A stretch of DNA of 64,000 bases. Source: Aptenodytes patagonicus (taxonomy: Eukaryota > Chordata > Aves > Sphenisciformes > Spheniscidae). The DNA lies in assembly GCF_965638725.1 (NCBI RefSeq), contig NC_134949.1, positions 51,798,151-51,862,150 of the forward strand, given 5' to 3'. This document shows, in pieces, positions 38,401 through 52,413 of this stretch. Position numbers and translations under genes: made by a program. The notes below the pieces were generated by a model. It worked only from the letters and a program-made list of their open reading frames with translations. It did no database searches and was not told the origin of the DNA. Position 1 is the first letter of the stretch. Each line of letters starts with the position of its first letter.

Positions 38401-40967
38401 GGATGAAAAGCTGGACATGAGCCAGCAATGTGCGCTCACAGCCCAGAAGGCCAATCGTATCCTGGGCTGCATCCAAAGAAGCATGGCCAGCAGGTCGAGG
38501 AGGTGATTCTGCCCCTCTGCTCTGCTCTGGTGAGACCCCACCTGGAGTACTGCGTCCAGCTCTGGAGCCCTCAGCATAAGAAAGACACGGACCTGTTGGA
38601 GCGGGTCCAGAAGAGGGCCACAAAAATGATCAGGGGGATGGAACACCTCTCCTATGAAGAAAGGCTGAGAGAGCTGGGGTTGTTCAGCCTAGAGAAGAGA
38701 AGGCTTTGGGGAGACCTTATTGCAGCCTAGCAGTACTTAAAGGGGGCTTATAAAAAAGATGGTGGCAAACTTTTTAGCAGGGCCTGTTGCGACAGGACAA
38801 GGGGGAAATGGCTTTAAACTAAAGGGGGATAGATTTAGACTAGATATAAGGAAGAAATTTTTTTACGCTGAGGGTGGTGAAACACTGGCACAGGTTGCCT
38901 AGAGAGGTGGTGGATGCCCCCTCCCTGGAAACATTCAAGGTGAGGTTGGACGGGGCTCTGAGCAACCTGATCTAGTTGAAGATGTCCCTGCCCACGGCAG
39001 GGGGGTTGGACTAGATGACCTTTAGAGGTCCCTTCCAACCCAAACTATTCTATGATTCTATGTAGATTTTATTTTTCAGAAATGGGATCAGAAATAAGCA
39101 ATAGGATCATAAATGAGCTGCCAAATTATGTCAGATAAAAGATTACTTCTAACAGTTGGCTCCTTCTCTCCAAATATATGGTCTTCTGTCAACAAAACCA
39201 GGAGTTTTTGGTCTAGCTCTGCAGATATAGAAGCTTTCAGAGCAATTTAGCAGTTACGTGACACACTGGACTCCCCTGAACACATCATTTCACAGAGGCA
39301 TATTTTGTCCTATACAGTAATTCAGTCATTCTTAAAGCATGATTTCAAATTTATGCAGAGAACAAGAGGTTAACAAGTTCTTAAAGAAGCAACACATTTT
39401 GAAGAGTTGTCGTCGACAAGCAATATGCATCGCTTCATGACACTGCTTTTAGAGCAATGTCAGAAACACAGCCAGAAGTCAACTTCCGAAAACAGTAGTT
39501 TGAAGACCACTGCTAGTACACTAGTAGTCATTTATAAAGATGCAAAGTCTTCTAGGCACTCCCTTTACACTCATCTCTTTGCCCAAGGCTGTCTTGTGAC
39601 AGTCAAACAGCCGGCTTGGCACAGAAGATTTTCAGTAATCTTCAAGTCTCCAGCTATGGAAGACAGCAAATCAGCAGGGCCTACTAAAGCAGATGTTCTT
39701 ACCTTAGGACTCTGCTGCATGTGCAGCCCAGCCCCATCTTGTAGCAGAGCAGTAAAATCCCTGAAATTGTAATTTCTGGCCTGTGAATCATTGCCAGCAC
39801 ATCCCTTCTGTTCAAGGTACTGAACGTGACTTTCAGTTATATGAAGATTTTGTTACCTGGCTCGCAGGATCAAGAATACTGACAACACATTGCCATTAAA
39901 GCAGCTACACATCATTAGGAATGTGATCCTGAAAGCATGTGAGCTAAAGGAAATTCATCTCAGTCATGTGACTGGATATAGTCTTTTCCCAAGATATTTT
40001 TCCTTCTACCTTCTGTGTTGTCAAATCTAATTGAAAGGAGACAAATTAACTTCAGACTAAACAAATAAGTAAATATTGCTTTGCAAGTGAAAGGTTCCTA
40101 GAGAAGTATTTTCTGGTGTCTAACAGGACTGATTTCTTCAGACAGGCCAACAGATTCTGTCATAAATCCTAGTAGACATTGTGCTAGAAAAATGGGCTTG
40201 AGGTATTCTTCCATCATTTTGTTTCTTTCCTGGAGCAACCTGTACCAGTTCTGAGTATGGGAATGCCATGAAAGGATTATTTTGGGTAAGGAACACCTAG
40301 AGGAGAACTACATCTCCTACAAGCATTATCTACTAAAACTAAACAAACAAACACCCTCCCACCCTCCACTTAAATAAAGTCTCTGCCTCTTCTGAAATAA
40401 CGGTGAAAAGCCCAGGCAACTCTTCAGTCCTCAGCGGAAAAGAAAAATTGCAAACATTTTCAAGAGCTCTTAATATTGCAGTTAAACTCATGGTGGGTAC
40501 TGCTTATCAGAAAAATGAAATTGTTCCTATGCTTCAGTGGGCTGTCGAAGCAAACACATAAAACCATGCAAGATTCTCCTAGTCATGAGGACTGACAGCA
40601 GGATTATTTTCTATAGTGAAAACACTCAGGTTTTGATTTTCCTCAGTGATCCACAACAGAAGAGTATCACTGGAATATCCTCTGGGAATTTATCATCTTT
40701 CCTGGAGGGTTCCTGCCTCTTATTTGGAAGTACATCTTTCATCTCGGAAGTCTTCCATTAATGCAATATATTAAAAAAAAAAAAAAGGAGAAAAAAGCAA
40801 TGGAAGATACGCAGGGTTTTGTTGTGCACTTAGATGAGTACCACGAATTCCTGCTGATACTGCCACTTTTACTGGGAGATGCGGATACTCCTTGTAGATA
40901 CTATATATAGAAAAGATAATGTAAATATGAGGGAAACTGCAAAGCAAGAACCTCACAATTCTTTTTT

Positions 40968-41002
<35 letters not shown>

Positions 41003-44000
41003 AGAAAACCTGCTTAAAGTTTACATTTTGGAAGTGTCCAAGTTCCAAAATATTTTCTCACCTCAACTAATTTTTCTGTGAAAGGGTGACCTGCAACTGA
41101 ATGGAAAAAGAAAGTTCTTCTCAGATCTAATAAATCTACAGAACTGACAAGAACCAAATTACCCAGTTCTCCTCCATATCCTACACTACTGACGGGGGGC
41201 AGGTCACTAAGATTCAGACAGCTTTTTAAAATTTGCTCTGATCTTTTCTATGGGACATCAGCATCTAAAAAAGGCAGAGCAATGAGGATTAAGGAAGCTG
41301 TTGATGCTTTTAAAACTTTCTAATGCAAAATGGAGTGACTGAAGATTTACTTTCTAAATGTGACAGTGAAAAATTCCTGGAGATACAGAAAGTACTTGAG
41401 GTTTATACATCTTTCTTTTAACAAAAGATTTGGTTTTGGTTTTATATTAAATCCCTAAATTCTGAATTATGAATCTAAGACCTGAAGTATACTGATATAA
41501 TTTCTGAATGCTTTTAGTGAAAAGTTAATTCTACAATTTTCAAATGAAGAAAATTAATTTTGTAGCTTTCTACAGTCCAGGCATATGTGTTACATAATCT
41601 AACTACTCAGTCACTATCTATCACAACCAGAGGACTCTTCTTCCTCCATATTGTAGACTAGTCTCCCAGAAGGAGAAAATAGTAATTATTTTATTTTATC
41701 TTCACTGTCTAATGTATGTCCATTAATGTTACTTGGAGTACCTTAGGCAAATACTGTTCAGAAGACAGAAATAATAATATAAGGGAATGTTTGTGGTGTT
41801 CATTCACAAATGTAATATTTATTTTCAAAATACCTACGTAAAGTGAGGTGATAAGTTTCTGTAATTTTGCCTGTGAGAATTGATGCCCAGAGAGATAGTC
41901 TTTCATACATTAAAAACCCAACTTCAATCCATCTCAGCTAGATGTGCAAGAGCAACACTTCTGAAAATTGAACTGCAGATCCTCAGAAAAAGTACCCCAG
42001 AAAGGAGGCACAGAATGAAAAGCAATAAATAAATAAATAAAAAGAAAAAAAGACATCAATGGCAGAGGCAAGAGTAAAACTTAAGTCTCCAAAGCGGCAT
42101 TCAACTATTTACATTAAAAGATTAACCCTCCTCTTCCTACAGTCCTCATTACACACCTTCCCAGATTCCTCAACAAGTGAGGCAGTAATTCTACAGGTGA
42201 TGCTAACTGCATATAATGAAACAGGCAGAAGTTATATGGCAAAAAATAGCAGAGATTAAAGTTTTACATTTGGAATAATTACATACCAGGACTGAAGAGG
42301 ACGATCGCTTTCAAATATGCATATTCATATCCGTCTAGGCAAAGCTTAACCATGCTGTTACAGAACTCTTGCAATTTGAAGATATGCTCCATTACTAGTT
42401 TTCCTCTGTCTGTTGGCAGCTTATCTAAGTCCACACACAAAATATAAAACCCCCAAGTCAACACGCATGCAAAAAATGCGGTCACACTGGATTTTCAAAA
42501 ATAATGATTTGTATTAGATTCAAACAGTGGGACCTATGCCATCTATAATCCTGAATTATCTGAATTCAAGATAATCTTGACACCAACAATTATGGACTAC
42601 AACAATCTTCCCCCCCCAACACATTGTCCAATTAGGTCTCTTCCTGTCACTAAAGCTTCCAGCAATCAGGGGTGGACTAGAGCTTGAAATGATCAAGGAA
42701 GGGAAAGACTACTTACAAGTAAAGAAAACACTGCTACTGCAGATCTGTGCTCTACATCTAAGGGTCAGGTGCCATGAGATAGGTTAGTGTACAGTTTCAT
42801 GGGTTATTTTAGCCAGTCAAAGACCACGCCACTGCTGAAAAAGAAGGTGCACTATACACCTTTCCTGATTTGCATCTAGGGGAACGTGGTTGGTGCAGAG
42901 CTGTTCGCCTTGGGTCAGCAATAGCTAAGCAGCCTGAAAATCCCGTTCCCTCCACGATCCATCAAACTAGGGTCCCTGGGCCACACAAACTTGTTATCTC
43001 TTGGAGATGCTGCAGCTGGCATACCACACAACTGGAAGACATTGGTTATAAATTTCTGATTTTTGCATTCAAACTGAATTCCCAAATTAAATGGCAAAAA
43101 TACGTATTTGTAGTAATGATAAAACCATTATTAATTACTACAATACCCTTTTTGGTGAACATGCTTAAAAATAACGTAGACCAAAGTAAGTTCCCAAATT
43201 CCATTTGTATCCCTCACTAAGAAATCTGTGAATGTCTTTATATGTTTAGCAGATTTGTTTTAATTATAAACTGTTGTTATTTATAGGAGGACTTTGTGGA
43301 TATTTTTAAATCATGAAAACCCCTCAGAAATAATTCTTTAATTCCCTTATTGTAAAAGGAGAGGAAAAATCTATAGTCTTGTGGGCTGTTTTTCTACAGC
43401 TTTTCCATCTGTTTTTGCATGGCACTAACAACAGTGAATTTTCATCCACGTAACAGCAAATAACCCTAAAATCTAGTTAAACATGAAAACGCTAAGATTT
43501 TTGTATGTGCATCTACCTTATTAAAAATTTGTCAAGACTATGAACAGATGAATACTATACTATTTTTGATTGGTTAGCTTTTAGTGCTGACAACCTTGTG
43601 AGCGTTCACAAGCACACAAAGAAGATTAGCTAAAAGACTCCCCTACCACTCCTTCGCTGTAGAGTAAATGAAAGAGGAGGCCAACTGACATCTCTTTCAC
43701 TTGAATGAAAAATATGCAAAAGATGCACGATGTAGGATTAATAAGAGACGAAGTATACTTAGTGAAGATCTGTTGAAGACTTGCATGTAGTCTAAAACGA
43801 GTACACAGAAGTCAACAAGCTAAGTTATGTAAAGGAAGTGTATCACCAAATTGGCATTCGGCTGCCTTGTTTCACAGCTATGAACAGCAAGGACAGGTGG
43901 GTCATTTTTTATACCCTTGATACAGAGGAATCATATTCACAGTGCACTTGTGTTCTTAACGTTGATGCTGCCTGAAATATTCCTAATTTGAGCTGATGTG

Positions 44001-47000
44001 TATTAACAGAACAGCAGAATGCTATTAGACATTACATAGACACACAATAAAAACAATCCCAGTAAATGCTAACCTATATTAGATAGATGGGTAATACATG
44101 TATTTTTTTTTAATTTGGGGGTAAGTATTAGCATAGCTGACTTTTGCAAAATTGCTAAAAAAATTCTATCTTGTGAACTGTATTTTCTAGTATTACTTTG
44201 TTTCAATACTAACCACAAAACTCTATAAACAGTAAATTTTCATTAACAACTGAAGGATAAGTAAAAAGCTTCTGTGCAGTTCAAAACTTAAAAACATGAA
44301 GTAACTCCCCAAGTCTGGCAATGTGCGCAGTATACACCTTACCTTGCTGTAAACTGCCATGAAGGTGATTAACAAATGCAGTTAATATAGTTGCCACATT
44401 CATAACTTGCGAACATTGTGCAAGACCAAGTGTAAAAAGTTCGTTCCAGCAGGCTTTTACTAATGATATGCTGTTATCCTGTCTATTAAAAAAAACCAAT
44501 AATTTCACTTAATAAAACCAGCCATTTGCATTCACATAGGTTTTTTAATTTGAAGAACACTTCATAAAACATTCATCTAATTCAACATTGCAACCAGTAT
44601 CAAAATGAAGCCCTGCATCAAAAGTATTTTTATTTGCATGCTAGGATTAAAATACTTGGTTTAGAGTGACTTTTGTAAAGAAGTAATTTTTGTTTTAATG
44701 ATCTAAAAGGAGATAGATTTCTATCACAAAAGCAAGCTGAAGTTACAGTATATGACAACTGTCTGGGCATATTCCATCATGCTAGTTTTCTTAGAATTTA
44801 CACTAATTTTTGAATAATATTTACATGCATGGACAAAAAAAAGTTTGCATTGTTCCTGTATCGTGGATGTAGAATAGACTCAAAGGTCTTTTGAGTTTTA
44901 CTTGAAATCTGGCAGGTTGGTATAATTTCTTAATTAAAAATATATGGGAAATGGAACACGTGAGGTCAAGTTCCTCAGCTTCCTGACTGCTATTTTTTGT
45001 ATCCCCTACATGTTTGGAATAAGGTTTCAAATACAGACTTCAAAGTATAAATAGAAGTAATGACGATTTCTTTGCTGTAAGAATTAGTCCTTAAACTAAG
45101 TTTCATGTGTAGTTAGTATTTTTTCAAATGCCGAAGCTTAAAATTAGGTATATCAATCCATATTCAGGCACTTCCATATTAGTAACCTAACTTTCAGTAT
45201 TGCCAAGTATCTCTAACTCGTAGAGCTTAACAAGAGCTCAGTACCTTAAAAGGGAAATCCTACCAGTGAGGAGTCAAATTCAAGTACCATGTTTCACAGT
45301 TTTAGCCAGTAAATATAAATAATGGAAATTTAAAAGAAGCACAAGACCTACCAAAGAAGAAAAGCATATTAAAGCTAGGATTTCAACTACAAAAATACAA
45401 TGGAATGGATTTTTGCAAGAACATTGATGTAATCTTCAAGAACATTTCTGATGATTTGCTGCAATACTAATATGCAAATGACAGACTAATGTAGACTTTT
45501 CCTGTACTGGATTACAGAGAGGTTACCCGGGGCAGTATTTTTTACTATGATCCAGTTCTTGTTATGGTAGACACGACACTATACAAGCAGCTTCTACACA
45601 TATTTGTCACATCCCCATTCACCCCCGTCAAAGGGACTATGCTGAGGAACAGTGAAAATAGGGTGTACTGGCTACCTAGCTGGTATGTGTGTAGATAAAT
45701 GTATCATCTAGAGCAACTTTATGGCTGATCAAACTTAAGCAGCCTCAAAAAACTAAGAGGCTGTAACCAGCTTGATGAACATTTCAGCAGGAATCTCTCT
45801 TGCCTACAAAGATCCTTGTGTAGGAAGATGAACTAAGCAATAACTCAGTATCATTAACTAAATCAGTAACTCAAAGCCAACTATCTTGCTGAGACTAAGG
45901 AAAACATTGCCTGAGGAGGGAACCACCTGGATACAATTATCTATCTTCCTTACAAAACCATTACTATGGTTTTGTTTTGCCTCGTCAACTCCTCTCAATT
46001 ACTACTACCATGAATTTCTCTTCATTTTAAAAGTGAAATGAGTCACCCTTCTAAAAGTCAAAATTATAGTACATAATGTGCTCAAACGAAACCAGCTGCA
46101 TTAATTTCAAATAAATCTCCACTTGAAAAAGGTTAGTATTTTAAGCTCTTCAAAAGGAAAACTGTGTATTTATGTTAAACGGTGTTTAAATATACTGTTG
46201 CCCATGATCTTGACTAGGAATGTAAATGCTAACATAGGTGAATATTAAAACTATTAAGATAGCCTAATCCTCCATTTTTTTATTCAAACAAAAATATATT
46301 GGGAAGTAATGTATTCAAAAAAATATGCAGATTTTCTATAAGCATTTCTTGTTAAATCTTTTCAGAGACAGGTCTTCTGTACAACATTTTATTTTTAAAA
46401 AGCAATTCCCATTTGTTGTTATAACACTAATTTGCAGTGTTGCTCTGTTACAAAAACCCTTTAAAAAATGTATAATGATATAATGTACTATGTTAATTTG
46501 CTATATATTTTGAAATTCTGCAGGGCAACATTTCTACTAAATTAAAACATCGTATTTACCTGATTTTTTACCCTTGCTATTGTTTAACTTTACAGAATTT
46601 TACTTTTTCCTTCTCCAAAACACAGGCTTCAATTACACACAATATCGTATCTTTCCTTAATGTAGAATAACTTGGCTTAAACATCTGAGTAAACACAAAT
46701 GGTAATCATAGATCATCCTGCTTTTGACAGCCTTCCTGGAAAAGGGGACAATCCCTCACTTTAAAAAGGCATTATCTTTGCTGCCACAGTCATACACTAT
46801 TTTGATAGCGAATTAAAGAAAAACACTGTAGATGAGAACAGACAAACATGATTTATACTCCATTTGTGTCAGAGTTGATACAGTCTCTTTATTTGTTTGA
46901 TGTATCTTCATAAAATTACTTCTGAAAATAACATAAATCACTTTTCCCCATGCTGTTTTGAGATGTTTTCTCATGATAATCAGCAATGTACTACTACATT

Positions 47001-50000
47001 TAGCTTAAGAATTTTAAGTGATACACTGAATTCTGCTGGAAAAGCGGGATGTTATACACACTGTAAAAAGAATAGCAAGAATTACTTTCTGGTTACAGCA
47101 ACCATTTGTTTTTGGAAAATCCCCTGAAATTAAACAACTTCACCCTGAATGCTTCGGGAATCTAGCTAACCATTTTTGTCATATAGGTTATTAAAGGCAA
47201 AATTATTACTACTAATTCACCTATAAAAATAACAATATTTGGGGATCCCGAGAGGAGCTTCTTTTTGGTGACCGCCTGATAAGCATCTTAGTTCAGGATG
47301 TAGCTATTAAAAAATGATAGGAAGTCCTATTTACTAAAAATTTATTAAAGAAGTAGCAGTGTGCAGGCATTTGATTGTTATAAATCTACTCCTTTTTCCT
47401 TCAAAACCCCAAAATAGTACCTGAATTGGACTGAGATTGGGAGTAGTTTTGATTCAGAAAATTTACCTTCATGATGAAGATCTATAAACCAGTTTTAATA
47501 AGTAGATTTATATTTTAAAATGTCCCTGAAGAAGACAGTGAAGATAAAAAATTAAAAAGTGTGTATTCACAACATGAGTGAATAGAGTAACTGAACACTT
47601 ACCCTAAAGCTTGGAAAGATGGAATGGAACGTGCCCAGTGCATGGACAAGAAAAGCAACCTGGAGGCAGACTCGCAGATATAATGAACGTTAAGATATTC
47701 AGGCATAGGAGAAGGCATGGTGAGCTGGCAACCAAAAAAAAAAGAAAAAAAAAAGTGCAAGTCAGTTATTTTACTTTCTTCATAAAAAAACACAGTAAGA
47801 AAAAATCAGTCTTAGAATTTAAGTGAAAAAGTAAAATTGTTTTTTAAATAACCATGAGATAATCCTGAAATAAAATTGAATGACTGCCGTTTTGATTATT
47901 AGCCACACTGTTATACCCTATAATAACTACAAAGCAACAAAACAAGCAAAAATTTTGAATCTTTATCTTAGATAAATATTCATGTCTGGGACATCTGGAG
48001 ATGGAAAATCCCAAATAAAACTCAACTTTTGAGACACTCTCAGAGAATAAAAGTTTTAGAAGAATCATTGTAACTAGAATGAAGTTGCTTACATTTATAT
48101 ATAGATAAATACATTAAAAATACAAACACAGAGGCATCATTACTTTCTAAAGCTTCCCCCAGAGGAGTGGAATAAGTAGCCTGAAAAATTACCACAATTC
48201 CTGAGTGTGTGTGAATCCTATTTCATAAAACATCTTTTTTTGTACTTTTAATTAATATTTTACAAATAAATACATCAAAAATCTTTTGATGTGTGAGTAA
48301 AATACCTAATATACAGCTGCTCCCAAGCACTAAAAATATAATCAATATACATCAGAAAGGATCAGCTCTACCTTTCTCAACGTACATGAGTAACATCAGT
48401 GGCATTACCTGCATATGTGAAGAAAGTGGGACTTGACCCAAAACTGCTAAATACAGTGTTGTAGTTTTATCTTCAGAAATTAATACTTCTTAATATAATG
48501 GTTTGAATAACACAATTTAAAAAAAAACCCTGACATTTGCATTAGTGAGATGTTTATTTGAGTGATCAAAACATGTGCTGATGAGGGGGTGTCGTGGTTT
48601 AACCCCAGCCGGCAACTGAGCACCACACAGCCGCTCACTCACTCCCCCCATGGTGGGACGGGGGAGAGAATCGGAAGGGTAAAAGTGAGAAAACTCATGG
48701 ATTGAGATAAAAGCAGTTTAATAATTGAATAACAACAACAACAACAACAACGAGAGAGAAATAAAACCCAAGAAAGACAAGTGATGCAAATGAAAACAAT
48801 TGCTCACTGCCAACCGACCGATGCCCAGCCAGTCCTTGAGCAGTGCCCCCCCCGGCCAACCTCCCCTCTAGTTTTATTGCTGAGCATGATGTCATATGGT
48901 ATGGAATATCCCTCTGGTCAGTTGGGGTCAGCTGTCCCAGCTGTGTCCCCTCCCAACTTCTTGTGCACCCCCAGCCTACTTGCTGGTGGGGTGGGGTGAG
49001 AAGCAGAAAAGGCCTTGACTCTGTGTGAGCGCTGCTCAGCAGTAACTAAAACATCCCTGTGTTATCAACACTGTTTTCAGCACAAATCCAAAACATAGCC
49101 CCATACTAGCTTCTATGAAAAAAATTAACTCTATCCCAGCCAAAACCAGCACGGAGGGGCAAAGTGTAATAAAATGCCTGGTACTGAAGAAGTTTTCAGA
49201 TGAACAAGCTTTTTGATTTGTCCATGAATAATAAGATGGAAAAAAATGGATAGAAGAATTTCTGCAGGCTCGTAAAATGAAAAATAAAGCCAGAAAATAA
49301 ATGGCTCACTAAAAAAGAAACCGTATTTTCCCTTAATGATTAAAGTCAACTAATACCATACTAAAATAGGGTATATACACAAAGGAGAAACTGACAAATA
49401 CACTCAAGAGTCTCAAAATCCAGTTGCAGATTGCATCAGATCCACCTGTTAACAAGTGAGAATGTGGATGCTGACTCTGCTTTGTGTGACTGTTGTCTAT
49501 GTAAATCCTTTTGCATGGATTACCTATTATTTTTAAGGCTAAGGTAAAAAGCTATAAACTAAACAGTGCAGCTAAAACACTGAAGAGAGCTGTACATTTT
49601 CCCAAACGAGTAGTTAACAAGTGAACAAAAGTGGTGCATTCATCAGAAATGAATGCCAATACCTGAACAAATAGTTACTCTTCTAAGAAATTCAAAATAA
49701 GATTTAATCAATCATTATTTTTTATTACTATGTTAAAATGGCTATAAACAGTCAACAGTAAAAAAGTATTAAGTACCCTGAATGCTACATGTGCATCACT
49801 GAGTAGTGGCCCCTCTATTTCAACGATATTCATGCTTGTTTCTCCACCAATCAGCTGGACACTGGCTTCAATACTTTCAGAGTTCTGGCACGCTGCACTC
49901 TCTCCTGGATTTAATGCTTTTGCAAGAGTATCAAATGCCCTGTAAGATCACAACAAACAAACAAAAAGAAAATAAAATTTCATTTTAGAGACTGTTTCAA

Positions 50001-52375
50001 TTTAGGAGGAACCTGCAAATGTCTGAAACCTGTATTTAGATGTCTGTTTCAAAGAACGAGATTTGGAAAATAAAAGTCAGTAGCATGCTTTTCCTGACAC
50101 TCCAGTGAACAAAATCCCTGAAAACTCCAACTTACAGTGGCTCTGAAACAAAAATTAGCAGCAGATCCTGTTCACACTAGTTGCCAACAAATTCACAGTT
50201 TTGACATATTGATTGTGCTGCTGAATCACAGTTTGCCTTTCAAGATCTCTTTAGTGATGTTTACCGAGAGCGCTGGCATGAACGTTTTGAGGACATGACC
50301 ATCAGACTGCTTTTAAAGCAACTTAATGCACATATAAATTTTACAGATTTTTGCTGCTGTGAAGCACAAACAGAATAAGCTTTTTTTTTTTTTTTTAAGT
50401 AATCAGTTGCAGTTAGGTTATTCAACTTAATTTGAAAAGACTGTTTTGAAATACATAAGAGAGAGCACTCTCATGCTTTCAATACCATCCTTAGTACCCT
50501 TTGATGTGGGGCAGTGACTCCTGCCACATGCATAAAGGTTACAGGGGAGATATCAGGACAAGCACAGATATATTACTCATTATTTTGCTGCTTGATAACA
50601 GATCTGTTGTTTTTCTGTTCACCAATACACCCAAGAACCACAACTGATACATCTTCAATCAAAAATATACAAACTTGATCACTGCCTACAGACAGATGAC
50701 ATATCCGGAGAGCAGTATCATTTGCATAGGTTGCATGAAAAACTTATGCACTGAGGTCTGTAAACTTTACAAAAGCTGATTATCAGCTTGTATGTAGAGC
50801 TGATTCTCTATTTACAGAGATGTGTTTATTACCACAGAATCTAAAATCACTGATTTAATGCCAAAGTCTGGAATAGAACTTTGCCACCTTCTCTTCCCCC
50901 GCACTCCCTAGCTATCTACATTCATTAACATGCTAAAAAAATCTAAATGTTTACTATGTTTGACATAACCATTTACAACCAAACAAAACATCACAATAAA
51001 AGAGCTGCTGACACTGCCTCAGGCTTGAGGTGGTAAGTGAACTAGTTTTTGGTCCTACACTAGCCTGTATACCTTGATGTGTACACGAGGGTGACTGGGG
51101 CATGCACAAGTGGACTACACAGATATACTTGGGACGTTTTTTGTCTCCGGTATATGGAAAGTAGGCATAAAGGGAATGCATTCATGGGTAAGCTCTAGAA
51201 GTTATATTATTGAACTCCTGCTAGGAGATCTGAGTTTCAGGTCCTGCGTGGCTCACTCTTGGCAGCCTTAGGTAGAACAGGCAAACCCAGCAGCTCAGAG
51301 GCAGCTGCTTCTTTAGAAAAAATAGGATCTCCGCAGGGCTCTTCACGTAGCAGGGACAGAAATGTAAGAGAGGAACAAGATCTCTCCCTTCTCCAAAAGG
51401 TAAATGTCATATGCATCTGCCACGATCCTGTATTTATTCTAGCCGAGGCTGAAGAGACCTTTTTAAATAGGGTGGGCAGATACACTGGTTAACCATGTCT
51501 GCCCATGATACTTTGTTTCCACTTATTCTTGAATGTTTGCTTTCAAAGAAACCTTCTCCCTCCTGTCTCATAAACCGGCAGTAGTACGCCAGCAGAAGTC
51601 AGTAGAAGCTTTGCTTCCTCATGGCTCAGCATTGTGGGTGCTTTTCATACATAAAGCCCCAACATGAGCAATGATGGCAAGGTAGAACACCAAGGAAAAG
51701 AGAATCTAGAACAAAGCTTGCCTGGCAGCTATGAAAACCTAACGCACAAAGTGAGGAAAAAAGGTATAATCAACATTAAAATACATGGTATTGATATCCT
51801 TTGCTAGAAACAACTTTGGTTCTCTTTTTGTCAGGCTCAGTGACTAAGAGATATATAGGACTGCTGATAAACTGTAAAAAATGAACACAGATAATGAAGC
51901 CATTAGAGGACAAGGCATATAACATTACAATATAAAAGCAGTGGAATGCTAGCAGCAAAGTTGTGCACTAAATTTGTGTCAGCAAAAGTAAAAGCTTAAC
52001 TACTGTAGCTGCAAGCAATGGAATATATTAAAATATATGAAAAACACAGATGGATAAAACTTGCTTCCTTGAAATCCCTTAAACTGCCTTTTCTTCAGTA
52101 AACATCTGTGTCTGTTAGATCAAGCTGGCATAGGGCCTGGCAAGGAAATCAAAGATTTGGATAAAAATTTAGTTTCTGCTTGGGTAACGACTTCCCTTTC
52201 ACAATGTCATGGTTTAACCCCAGCCAGCAAATGAGCACCTCACAGACGCTCGTTCACTCCCCCCGCCTCGGTGGGATGGGGGAGAGAATCGGAAGAGTAA
52301 AAGTGAGAAAACTCATGGGTTGAGATAAGAACAGTTTAATAATTGAAATAAAATTAAGTAAAATAGTAATAGTGG

Positions 52376-52413
<38 letters not shown>

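Larger units (their letters stand above)
36081..42286 (-). other. NR2C1: NR2C1 intron (about 6.2 kb) with nested retroelements
   Basis: Contains the CR1/LTR/CR1 composite at 36522-39062 and a CA/TA microsatellite at 40968-41002. 39063-40967 and 41003-42286 show nothing assignable; a 121-codon frame at 39407-39772 has no recognised domain. Confidence 0.85.

Noticed and set aside
39407-39772. 121-codon plus-strand frame in an NR2C1 intron
   Set aside because: No recognisable motif, antisense to the host gene, and within the length range expected by chance in a 64-kb window.
48583-49160. Target-site duplication for LTR copy D
   Set aside because: The flanks GAGGGGG and GGAGGGGC look alike but do not give an exact 5-bp match at the LTR termini; G-rich sequence makes similarity cheap.
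51190-51490. Possible MIR/CORE-type SINE
   Set aside because: Only a loose resemblance around CTAGGAGATCTGAGTTTCAGGT; no A/B boxes or consistent core seen.
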